DNA from: Flavobacteriales bacterium
GTDB lineage: Bacteria; Bacteroidota; Bacteroidia; Flavobacteriales_E; Vicingaceae
NCBI GenBank assembly: GCA_020635815.1
Contig: JACJZB010000001.1
Span: 248,001-312,000, forward strand
Direction: 5' to 3'
Length of the DNA stretch: 64,000 bases
Part shown: positions 25,667-32,200 of the stretch, in pieces
How the letters are laid out: every line of letters starts with the position of its first letter
How positions within the stretch are numbered: position 1 is the first letter of the stretch
Position numbers and translations under genes: made by a program
Notes under the pieces: generated by a model
The model's input: the letters and a program-made list of their open reading frames with translations, nothing else
Told to the model about the DNA's origin: nothing
Database searches by the model: none

Positions 25667-25854
25667 ACACTTTGGAGCATATTTGGAGATTTTGAGGCTG
25701 TTATTCTCAGCTTTGTTTTAAAGAAGCCATCCATTCAACTTCTGTTTTGAAAAGAAGTTAGGGTTGGAGGTTGCATTGATTTTAGTGTTTAAAGCGTGTC
25801 TAGGTATTTCCTTTACCTCTAAACCATATTTACTTTAAATACTAAAATCTGTGC

Positions 25855-25907
25855 CCAAGCAGACAGATAGAACATAAGCGTGTGATGATGCCTATTTCTC
25901 TGCTTGG
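25855..25907. other. 9-bp inverted repeat downstream of the LRR gene
   Basis: CCAAGCAGA (25855-25863) pairs with TCTGCTTGG (25899-25907) across 35 nt. It lies about 30 nt beyond the LRR gene stop and may stop its transcript, but it has no T run. The rest of 25667-25936 shows no gene. Confidence 0.4.
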
Positions 25908-25936
25908 TCTAGCACACAATAACCTGCGGACACAAG

Positions 25937-26899
25937 CTATTGTTTAATCAGCTTCTTAGTTACTTTGTTCCCGTTAGCTTCTATTTCTAAGAAATATAAC
26001 CCTGCCGGTATATCTAAATCCAACCTGACGGCTGTACTATTCTTAAACGCATCTTGCATTATACTCTGCCCTAATGAATTTCTGATAGTTACTTTAATAT
26101 TAGCGGACTCCTCTAATGATATATTAACGGTTGATCTTGTGGGGTTGGGAGAAATAGTTATCTCAGGAAATTGATTTAGTTTTTTAATCCCTACTGTTGA
26201 ACAAGAGTTATTACAGTTCAAACTGAATGAAACGCCATTATCAATATTATTGTTTAAAACAGTCCAATTACTGTTAGCCCAACTTGGGTTGTCAACTTCT
26301 ATGCATGATAACAAATTTTGGTTGACAGATAAATGAATCATATTGGTGTTGTTTCCATTTTTTAAGTTTAAGCATGTCATACCATTTTGACTACCTCCAT
26401 ACCTAGTTAAGTTTATATTGTTTGAGAAATCATGCTCAGCAATTGAGTTTAATGAATCAGATAATATCGTTAACTGTATATTTTGGGAAACATCTAAGGA
26501 GGTTAATAGGTTTCCTTCACAACTCAAAATATTCAAGCCTGTATTTTGAGACACATTGAGTGATGAAAGTTGATTATAAGAACAGTATAACGAATTAAGA
26601 TTTAGATTTTGGGTTACATCAAGTAAAGTTAATTGATTGTAATAACAATGAAGCTCTTTAAGATTTGTAAACTCCTCAATACCTGAAAGAGAAGATATGT
26701 TTTTAAAGCTTACATCTAAAATACTGATTGTATCAATATTTGCTGTTAACACAAAGCCATCAGGACTACCAGTGTCATAGCCCAAATTGATTAATGCCTG
26801 CTCAAAGTTAGCGTCTGGTATGGCTGTTGTTTGTGCAATGCTATTGAGTGTTAAGCTTGCTATCACTAAAAGCATTCCAATTAATTTTACTTTTTTCAT
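25937..26899 (-). CDS. T9SS-sorted leucine-rich-repeat protein (element cargo)
   Basis: The 320-residue protein has a signal peptide (MKKVKLIGMLLVIASLTLNS, then IAQTTAIPD). Six or so LRRs of 21 residues run from about residue 65 to 195, with the pattern LxxLxCxxNQLxxLDVSQNxx. A type A sorting domain starts FPEITISPNPTRSTVNISLE and ends AGLYFLEIEANGNKVTKKLI. It should be displayed on or released from the surface, and LRRs suggest protein or glycan binding. It is the last gene of a four-gene minus-strand operon on the mobile element. The target is unknown. Confidence 0.88.
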   Translation of the reverse strand: MKKVKLIGMLLVIASLTLNSIAQTTAIPDANFEQALINLGYDTGSPDGFVLTANIDTISILDVSFKNISSLSGIEEFTNLKELHCYYNQLTLLDVTQNLNLNSLYCSYNQLSSLNVSQNTGLNILSCEGNLLTSLDVSQNIQLTILSDSLNSIAEHDFSNNINLTRYGGSQNGMTCLNLKNGNNTNMIHLSVNQNLLSCIEVDNPSWANSNWTVLNNNIDNGVSFSLNCNNSCSTVGIKKLNQFPEITISPNPTRSTVNISLEESANIKVTIRNSLGQSIMQDAFKNSTAVRLDLDIPAGLYFLEIEANGNKVTKKLIKQ

Positions 26900-26914
26900 A
26901 ATCGTTGGTTTAAA

Positions 26915-27316
26915 TTATTTTACTTTCCAAGTTTTGGGTTGGGGTAAATCTAGTTCCAATGGTTCTTTATTGTTAAAACCACTAGCATACCGATTACCAG
27001 ATTTAAAGTATAGTTTTTTATTACTATGATTACCGCATAAATATATATTGCCTATCAATTTCCAAGTACCACTTTTTGCAACATATATTTGATACATTAG
27101 ATTTTTCCCAAAAGTGTTTTGCCATCTAGTTATAGTATTCCCTTTAATATCATTAATGCCACATTCTATATAATCAGAGTATGCATATCCATAATAATAT
27201 CCACCTGGCATAATTGGCTTATCAAACTCACATTTGGAGTCTAAACAATACTCAAATTTTTGAGCAGTTACTGCTAATGTAAATAATGATAGTATGATTG
27301 TAATTAATATCTTCAT
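26915..27316 (-). CDS. Small exported protein of unknown function (element cargo)
   Basis: From the ATG at 27316 the product is 133 residues with a signal peptide (MKILITIILSLFTLAVTAQK). The mature part contains four cysteines (EYCLDSKCEFDK, YIECGIND, IYLCGNHSN) and several Tyr, Gly and Trp residues, suggesting a small disulphide-stabilised beta protein. The upstream ATG at 27349 would add 11 residues before a normal signal peptide and is less likely. Only 15 nt separate it from the LRR gene, so the two are co-transcribed. No family is recognised. Confidence 0.65.
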   Translation of the reverse strand: MKILITIILSLFTLAVTAQKFEYCLDSKCEFDKPIMPGGYYYGYAYSDYIECGINDIKGNTITRWQNTFGKNLMYQIYVAKSGTWKLIGNIYLCGNHSNKKLYFKSGNRYASGFNNKEPLELDLPQPKTWKVK

Positions 27317-27350
27317 TATACTTAATATTTTATTGTTAACTATAGTCAAG

Positions 27351-27614
27351 TTAATCAGCGTATTTATGGTAAATAATATCTAATGCTTCTTCAATGGATG
27401 TTTCTACTACCTCTACCGGAACATTAAATTGAATTGAAAGTGCATCTAATTCCGATTCTAATACATCACTTTCATCATTAATGGATGATATCAAACCATT
27501 CAGCCATTCAAATGGATTATCCGCCTTCAAATTATTCTGCTTTCCTGCTGTCTCAATCCTAGCCGTTAAATAAGCCATAAGTTTCTCTTCTGATGTTGTA
27601 ATTAATTCTTCCAT
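27351..27614 (-). CDS. Small acidic cytoplasmic protein (element cargo)
   Basis: The 87-residue acidic protein is predicted mostly helical (MEELITTSEEKLMAYLTARI, then INDESDVLESELDALSIQF). It has no signal peptide or membrane segment, unlike the genes on both sides. It starts 3 nt after the preceding gene ends, which strongly supports an operon and a real gene. No family is recognised. Confidence 0.6.
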   Translation of the reverse strand: MEELITTSEEKLMAYLTARIETAGKQNNLKADNPFEWLNGLISSINDESDVLESELDALSIQFNVPVEVVETSIEEALDIIYHKYAD

Positions 27615-27617
27615 TTG

Positions 27618-27830
27618 CTATTTTTTATTCTTCTCATCTTTTGATTTTAAGTATCTAGATAAGAGGTAAGGAATTCCAAATATTACTAGTAATGTTACCA
27701 CATAGCTTAATAGGGATGAGTCTCCTCCATCATCCCATTCATCTCGTGAAACTTGACCACGTTGGGCTATTGATATTGATGTAATCAATATTGAATAGCA
27801 TAAAAGGATTGATTTATTGGCATTAATCAT
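27618..27830 (-). CDS. Small membrane protein (first gene of element cargo operon)
   Basis: The 70-residue protein has an N-terminal signal-like segment (SILLCYSILITSISIAQRG), a short acidic stretch DEWDDGGDSS, one membrane helix (LLSYVVTLLVIFGIPYLLS) and a basic tail KSKDEKNKK. It could be an anchored or two-segment membrane peptide. It is the first gene of the four-gene operon and diverges from the XRE regulator. The 18-bp palindrome at 27861-27878 lies in the shared promoter region. A TATATTTG sequence at 27843-27836 is only 5 nt before the ATG. Confidence 0.6.
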   Translation of the reverse strand: MINANKSILLCYSILITSISIAQRGQVSRDEWDDGGDSSLLSYVVTLLVIFGIPYLLSRYLKSKDEKNKK

Positions 27831-27860
27831 ACTATCAAATATAGTTTTTATTTTTCACAT

Positions 27861-27878
27861 CAGGTAATATATTACCTG
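27861..27878. promoter_or_regulatory. Perfect 18-bp palindrome, probable operator of the XRE regulator
   Basis: CAGGTAATATATTACCTG equals its own reverse complement. It lies between the divergent cargo operon and the XRE gene, 33 nt before the GTG start. A further palindrome TTACGTAA sits 1 nt beyond it (27880-27887). Two-fold symmetric sites are typical for dimeric XRE/Cro repressors; binding is inferred. Confidence 0.7.
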
Positions 27879-27911
27879 TTACGTAATCCAAAGATTCAGC
27901 ATATTTCCATT

Positions 27912-28148
27912 GTGAAAGAACAACCACAGGAAATAGAGCATAAAGAATATCTTATCAAGTTAGGTAAGCGTGTTGCGTCAATTAGGACTGAAAAGGATTT
28001 GACGCAAGAAGACTTAGCTTTTCAGTGTGGTTGGGATCCTGCTAATCTCCGTAAAATAGAAGGAGCCAAAACCAATCCAACGGTTAAATCCCTTCTTATC
28101 CTATGCAAAGGGTTGGGGATTGAGTTAAAAGAACTAATGGACTTCTAG
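27912..28148 (+). CDS. XRE family helix-turn-helix regulator
   Basis: The 78-residue protein is a single HTH_3 domain: GKRVASIRTEKDLTQEDLAF leads into CGWDPANLRKIEGAKTNPTV, the recognition region, and LLILCKGLGIELKELMDF. No peptidase or other domain is fused. The start is GTG at 27912. It is divergent from the cargo operon and next to a perfect palindrome, so it probably represses itself and the cargo. Its likely terminator hairpin is at 28197-28241. Confidence 0.9.
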   Translation: MKEQPQEIEHKEYLIKLGKRVASIRTEKDLTQEDLAFQCGWDPANLRKIEGAKTNPTVKSLLILCKGLGIELKELMDF

Positions 28149-28196
28149 ATAATACTTGTATCAGTTATAGTGTTTAGGTACTATCTTCCAAAACTT

Positions 28197-28241
28197 GACA
28201 CCATGGCTTTGATAGGAATTTCCTAATCAACTCATGGTGTC
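28197..28241. other. Long hairpin downstream of the XRE gene
   Basis: GACACCATG pairs with CATGGTGTC, and the inner arms TTTGATAGGAA and TTTCCTAATCAA also pair with one bulge, giving about 20 bp. No T run follows, so it may be an RNA stability or protein-binding hairpin rather than a classic terminator. Confidence 0.55.
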
Positions 28242-29326
28242 TTCTGTTACAGTTGTAGCGATATAATAATATAATAATACTGTGCTCAACAAAATGCTAC
28301 GGTTGACAAGATGAAATAAATAGGGCGTACAAGCTTCATCATGCATCTGTTTACACGATATGGTAAAGAAGCCATGTTGTCTTTTGTAGGAGATAAAGAA
28401 TAATATATGTTAAACGTGTTAAGTAGGCAAGCTCTTTTACCTCCAAGCAACGGAAGTAACTATCCAAAATAAAAATGGATTCAAGTTACCACACCTATAT
28501 CAAATGAAGCATAGAATATTGGTAGGGGGTAGCCCCAAATTCAGTTGAGGGGTGGGGTGGTATATGTAGACACAATCTATACAAATGAATATAGCGTTTA
28601 AACTGTATGACTAAATAAATAAAGTTTAAACATTTAAGATATTATTAAGTGTGAAGAAAAACAGCCTTGAGCTAAAACGGCTTGGCATTGTGTGGAGCAA
28701 TCAGCGAGCCGCACAGCGAGTGGTGTTGCATGTAGCAGAAGCTCAAGTGCCGATTTTGAGAGGCACGGCTTATGCTTAAGAGGTTAACCATATTAATAGC
28801 AAGAGTGAAACGGAGGCATAATAAATAATTAACCTCACGTGCAACGCCCTGCTGGCGAGCAAAATCAAGGAGTGGTGGTGGATTGTTAGCTGTTGAATGT
28901 AATGCAATGAAGTGAAACTGCTTACAATACAAAGTAGCCACTCATGAACGAAGAACGCAACGTGTGAAAAAAAGCAAATGAATGAAATACTGTTTAGTAT
29001 AATCTGTATGTAGTGAATGGTAATAACAAGGCTGCGGAATAAAGGGAGCATTCAGTTTAGCCTTGTTATTATGCTTTTTAAAACAAAGTGAGTACCGGAG
29101 TGAATACCTATTTCCCTGCAGATCATGGGCATTGTGTGAGAGTTGTGGGCGGTGAAACGATGATATAAATATGGTTTTGATGTAAAGGATAATGCTTTGA
29201 CTAGCATTTATAATTAATTCAAGTTAAGCATCTAATCATGAGTTCATTATTAAAATCGAACAGGGATAACCAAACCAAAGGAGTCTAACCCCATTCCTTT
29301 ATAACCAAACCATGTTAGTCAATACA
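28242..29326. other. Noncoding, hairpin-rich region of the element
   Basis: About 1.1 kb has no credible gene; open frames at 28672-29051 on the minus strand lack coding character. It holds several short hairpins: GGGG-TAG-CCCC near 28513, GTGCC/GGCAC (28747-28766) and CGCC/GGCG near 28845. A 12-bp stem AATAACAAGGCT/AGCCTTGTTATT lies at 29022-29070. The part 28655-29090 is richer in GC than the surrounding DNA. It could be an expressed RNA, a transfer origin or cassette remains. Confidence 0.5.
29022..29070. other. 12-bp perfect stem-loop
   Basis: AATAACAAGGCT (29022-29033) pairs perfectly with AGCCTTGTTATT (29059-29070) across a 25-nt loop. ATGCTTTTTA follows. It may end a transcript on the plus strand. 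Confidence 0.6.
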
Positions 29327-29656
29327 TCATTTTAACTTTAACCTTTTTCCAAGTAACTTAAAGTTTCCCTCACCTCTTGCTAGCTTGCATCGGGTTTTGT
29401 AGTTAATTGCAAACTTTTCAGCTTCAATAACTTTTTGAGGTTCAATTTTTCTGACCGCATCTTTTAATAGTGCATAAGTATCTATAGTAAGCGTAACTCC
29501 TCTATTGCGTTTATGAACTATATTCCATAGAAACATAGGCCTCTCCTTTATAAGTGTGCCAATCTTAAGGTAGCCTTCATCAGTTAGTAATACATCTTGC
29601 GTCCTTAATTTTCTAGTTATTGCAAAATCTGATGTGTGTCTTTTTTCTTCTTTCAT
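29327..29656 (-). CDS. Small basic protein of the mobile element, unknown
   Basis: From the ATG at 29656 the product is 109 residues, basic and cytoplasmic (MKEEKRHTSDFAITRKLRTQ to FKLLGKRLKLK). The upstream ATG (29692) would add 12 residues. It lies between the integrase terminator and the noncoding region and reads in the same direction as the integrase. Small basic proteins at this position are often excisionases or DNA-binding partners, but I see no clear HTH. The function is unassigned. Confidence 0.5.
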   Translation of the reverse strand: MKEEKRHTSDFAITRKLRTQDVLLTDEGYLKIGTLIKERPMFLWNIVHKRNRGVTLTIDTYALLKDAVRKIEPQKVIEAEKFAINYKTRCKLARGEGNFKLLGKRLKLK

Positions 29657-29934
29657 GTTGTATAATTTAGTATGATACGTATAGGCACTCAAACGCGGTA
29701 ACCCTAAAGTTACTTAGACTTTTTATTCACTTCCAAATGCAGTTATTAACTAACAATAATTTATTGTGGAAATTTTATGAAATAATGGCAGTAAACTTAT
29801 CTAGTTGATTGCATGGTGTAATCTTTAAAAGTTAAATTGTTTAATATCAACTAAATATGGTTGAAGAAAATATGTCAGTTGTATCTGTTAATAACTTTTA
29901 CAATACATTGCTATCAAGGGTAGTTAAATTATTA

Positions 29935-29962
29935 ATAAAAAAGAGGAGCATAATACTCCTCT
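29935..29962 (-). terminator. Intrinsic terminator of the integrase gene
   Basis: On the minus strand TAGAGGAG, loop TATTATG and CTCCTCT are followed by TTTTTTATT. It starts right after the integrase stop codon. Confidence 0.9.
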
Positions 29963-29963
29963 A

Positions 29964-31127
29964 TTATTTCCATAATTTTAACGGTTTACTCCTATCTTCT
30001 TTGATAGTACAGCGTAGGTACTTTTCAAAGCTTTTCAAAGTAGTATGTCCTGTTAACTCCATGATGATTTTGCTTGGTGAACCTCTTATGTGTAAGTTGG
30101 TGGCAAAGCTTCTTCTCATGGAGTGAGAACTAACAAGTTGCCACTTCTCAAAGGTGGTTTCAATTCTTTTACCTCCAATCCGTTTCACAATGTTAACTTT
30201 ATCATTGATATTGGCAGCTCTACATACTTCCTTGATGTTCTTATTGAAGTCTGACAAATCAAGCACATTAGGTAAGCCATCTTTCAAATATTGAGTAACA
30301 TAAGGATGTAAGGGCACGTGAACTAATTTGCTGGTCTTTTGTTGACGATACCTAAGCACACCGGTAGCAAATGAAGTTTCATTAATCAACTTTAAATCAG
30401 AGTACCTTAATCCGCAGAAAGCACCAATAATAAATGCTTTTCTGCAGTTGTCTAATACTCTCTCAAGATTCAGGTTGTAAAGAACTTCTAGTTCATCTTC
30501 CGATAGGTAGACGGCATCAGTTTCAATCTCGATAACTTTAAATCCCGGATGCTTGAAGCCTTCATAAGTAGTAACTTTTCTTCTAATGGCATCATGTAGT
30601 AGCGTTTTAAGATTTTGGATGATGGAACCAAAATAATTATCTGAGTAACCATTGTCAACAAAATATTTATAGAAGCCAAAGTAGAAGTCAATATCAATAT
30701 TCTTGAAGTCTATTCTAACTTTGTTGGCTTTCTGATATTCTAATAATTTGTTCTTAACCTTTAACAAGTTGGCTGCTTTAGCAGTTTTATTAATGGCTAA
30801 CCGTTCAGCTATACTATTGTCTATAAACTCAAATAAGCTAATCCTAGACGGTTTATTAGAAGTTATCAGCTCTCTAATAGTGGAAGCTTCAATATCTTCT
30901 CCCAGAGCTTGCCTTTTGATAACTAGTTGTTCAACTTTAGTAAATACTTGATTGATGATTGCATTAACTTCAGAATAAGAATTAAAGCTTTTCTTAATCT
31001 GATTGTGTTTAGAATCCCAAAATCTATCTTCAATATGAACACCAGTTGGGAAGTATGCTTTCTTTCCGGCAAGGTAGTATATGACATAGATTTTCTGATT
31101 CCTCCTAATAATTTTTAGAGAAAACAT
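29964..31127 (-). CDS. Tyrosine recombinase / integrase
   Basis: The 387-residue protein is a Bacteroidota-type phage/CTn integrase. An N-terminal Arm-like part (IIRRNQKIYVIYYLAGKKAY) and a SAM-like core-binding domain (about residues 105-205) precede the catalytic domain. Catalytic residues are visible: Arg in GAFCGLRYSDLK, Lys in RQQKTSKLVHVPL, HxxR in SSHSMRRSFATN, His in ELTGHTTLKSF and the nucleophile Tyr in FEKYLRCT. The gene reads away from the right att repeat, with its start 195 bp from it. It is the only mobility gene seen and should carry out integration into ffs. Confidence 0.95.
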   Translation of the reverse strand: MFSLKIIRRNQKIYVIYYLAGKKAYFPTGVHIEDRFWDSKHNQIKKSFNSYSEVNAIINQVFTKVEQLVIKRQALGEDIEASTIRELITSNKPSRISLFEFIDNSIAERLAINKTAKAANLLKVKNKLLEYQKANKVRIDFKNIDIDFYFGFYKYFVDNGYSDNYFGSIIQNLKTLLHDAIRRKVTTYEGFKHPGFKVIEIETDAVYLSEDELEVLYNLNLERVLDNCRKAFIIGAFCGLRYSDLKLINETSFATGVLRYRQQKTSKLVHVPLHPYVTQYLKDGLPNVLDLSDFNKNIKEVCRAANINDKVNIVKRIGGKRIETTFEKWQLVSSHSMRRSFATNLHIRGSPSKIIMELTGHTTLKSFEKYLRCTIKEDRSKPLKLWK

Positions 31128-31321
31128 AGTAGAAAATTTAGAGGCAACTTACCTGCCTGATTAATAAAATAAGGATGTTTGAGTTTAAAAAGTTGGAGAA
31201 TATTTGGGGATTTTCAGCCCAATATTAGCCCAAAAATGATATTTATGCACCAAGTTAGTTCAGGGTGAACATTTCTTTACAACCAGAAAAAGTGTAGTGA
31301 TAATAAGCTTTTCAGAGAAAC

Positions 31322-31407
31322 AAAAAAATGGGCAAGCTACTTACATCGCACCGCTCAACCGCCTATCCTTGCTCTGTTCCCAGCCTGGGGAAGTTCAGCA
31401 GGAGCTG
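31322..31407 (-). repeat. Right att repeat (shared 86 bp, 3' part of the intact ffs)
   Basis: It is identical over 86 bp to 25551-25636. Identity begins at the A7 tract and ends at GGAGCTG (31401-31407). Outside the repeat the flanks are unrelated on the element side; on the outer side the host ffs 5' end begins. Confidence 0.9.
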
Positions 31408-31425
31408 GTCGTATAAGACTTGCCC
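31330..31425 (-). ncRNA. ffs: Signal recognition particle RNA (small bacterial 4.5S type), intact copy
   Basis: The 96-nt minus-strand RNA starts GGGCAAGTCTTATACGACC and ends GTAAGTAGCTTGCCC, so the ends pair (GGGCAAG with CUUGCCC, then CUUA with UAAG). The apical part has CTGAACTTCCCCAGG and GGGAACAGAGCAAGG, the Bacteroidota version of the SRP domain IV loop that binds Ffh. The GGTGCGATGTAAGTAGCTTG segment parallels the 3' arm of E. coli 4.5S RNA. A T7 tract (A7 on plus, 31322-31328) follows as terminator. The 5' 18 nt are host-derived and the other 78 lie in the shared repeat brought by the element. Confidence 0.85.
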
Positions 31426-31429
31426 GGCA

Positions 31430-31437
31430 CAAAAGTA
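31430..31437 (-). promoter_or_regulatory. Promoter box of the intact ffs
   Basis: TACTTTTG on the minus strand is a perfect TAnnTTTG box. The RNA 5' end GGGCAAG begins 5 nt downstream, at the distance expected for a transcription start. No obvious -33 TTTG is present. Confidence 0.7.
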
Positions 31438-31478
31438 GAAATATCTTTCTAAACTTAGGGTGCATTTAGTAGAAAATT

Positions 31479-31624
31479 TGTCAATTCGAGTGAATTTCAT
31501 GAGCGAAACGAGTGAAATTAGTATCGAGAATCAAATTTTTATTCTCAAAATGTGTTCTCGATACTTCCCGAAATAATCTTTCGACAAGCTCAGGATGATG
31601 TTATACGGGAAACTCGAACGGACA
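31479..31624. repeat. Imperfect palindromic intergenic repeat next to ffs
   Basis: The ends TGTCAATTCGAG and CTCGAACGGACA are inverted copies with two mismatches. Inside are TATCGAGAA/TTCTCGATA arms and the dispersed motif TTTCGACAAGCTCAGGATGA (31578-31599). It belongs with the family B repeats near 7.3, 9.1 and 34.3 kb. Confidence 0.65.
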
Positions 31625-31657
31625 TTTTTCTTAATGCGAAAAAAATTATTCTTTTAT

Positions 31658-31665
31658 TACCTTTG
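31658..31665 (+). promoter_or_regulatory. Promoter box of the DUF4199-glycosyltransferase operon
   Basis: TACCTTTG matches TAnnTTTG, 19 nt upstream of the ATG at 31685. It supports that start over the in-frame start at 31595. Confidence 0.55.
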
Positions 31666-31684
31666 TTCGCTTATAGAGGAAAAT

Positions 31685-32200
31685 ATGGAGAGATTTAACA
31701 ATACACTAAAATACAGTTTATACGGAGCAGCATTAAGCTTTGTAGTACTTATTTTATTGTTGGTTTCGGGCAATAGCCCATGGAGTAGTGCAAGCTGGAT
31801 GGGCTGCTGGATACCTGGAGTTACTGCTTATTTTGTTTTAAAATTAAATGCCGAAGAAAATCCAGAAGCAGCAATCTCTTTTTATCAGGCTTTTAAACAA
31901 AGTATGAATGTCATTTTTTTTCAAGCTTTATTTTTTTCAATTATTTCTATTTTATTTACTAGCATATTCGATACTGGTGCTTTAGAAATGTATCGAGCAG
32001 AAATGGTGCAAAATGCAGAGCAGTTGGCATTGTTAATGGGCGAAGAAATGTACGATCAAGTAATTAATGAGCTTGAAAACATTAGTTATTTTACGTTGGC
32101 CTTTTGGGATTTTGTCTATAAACTTTTTGGAGGTGCAATTGTTTCATTAATTTTAGCTGGTATTTTCAAAAAAAACAAACCTATCTTTGAAAACGAATGA
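31685..32200 (+). CDS. DUF4199 family membrane protein
   Basis: From the ATG at 31685 the protein is 171 residues with about four membrane segments (LYGAALSFVVLILLLVSG; WMGCWIPGVTAYFVLKL; VIFFQALFFSIISILFTSIF; LFGGAIVSLILAGIF). YQAFKQSMNVIFFQALFFS is typical of DUF4199, whose function is unknown. An earlier in-frame ATG (31595) lies inside repeat DNA and before the promoter box, so it is rejected. The stop overlaps the GT2 start (ATGA). Confidence 0.8.
   Translation: MERFNNTLKYSLYGAALSFVVLILLLVSGNSPWSSASWMGCWIPGVTAYFVLKLNAEENPEAAISFYQAFKQSMNVIFFQALFFSIISILFTSIFDTGALEMYRAEMVQNAEQLALLMGEEMYDQVINELENISYFTLAFWDFVYKLFGGAIVSLILAGIFKKNKPIFENE

Larger units (their letters stand above)
25551..31321. 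mobile_element. Integrative element inserted in the SRP RNA gene (ffs)
   Basis: The element is 5771 bp and bounded by a perfect 86-bp direct repeat (25551-25636 and 31322-31407). The repeat is the 3' part of the SRP RNA gene, read on the minus strand. Contents from right to left are: a tyrosine recombinase (29964-31127) 195 bp from the right repeat; a small unknown protein; about 1.1 kb of noncoding hairpin-rich DNA; an XRE regulator; and a minus-strand operon of four genes ending in a T9SS-sorted LRR protein. No relaxase, replication or conjugation gene is visible. It is therefore a minimal integrative element that either relies on a helper or moves by integration and excision alone. The complete ffs is rebuilt on the integrase side. 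Confidence 0.85.

Noticed and set aside
25523..25750. Plus-strand open frame across the left repeat
   Set aside because: It runs through the SRP RNA fragment on the opposite strand; the protein (with PLNRLSLLCSQPGEVQQ) is a translated RNA gene.
28655..28900. Integron attC site or group II intron in the element's noncoding region
   Set aside because: Some GTTAGC- and TTAACC-like motifs occur, but no proper attC core pair, no intron domain V, no reverse transcriptase and no integron integrase is seen.
28672..29051. Two overlapping minus-strand open frames (about 90 residues each) in the element
   Set aside because: Overlapping frames, no start context, compositions rich in His, Ser, Leu and Cys as expected from translated noncoding DNA; the region is hairpin-rich.
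29857..30126. Open frame on the plus strand at the integrase 3' end
   Set aside because: It is antisense to the well-supported integrase and crosses its terminator.
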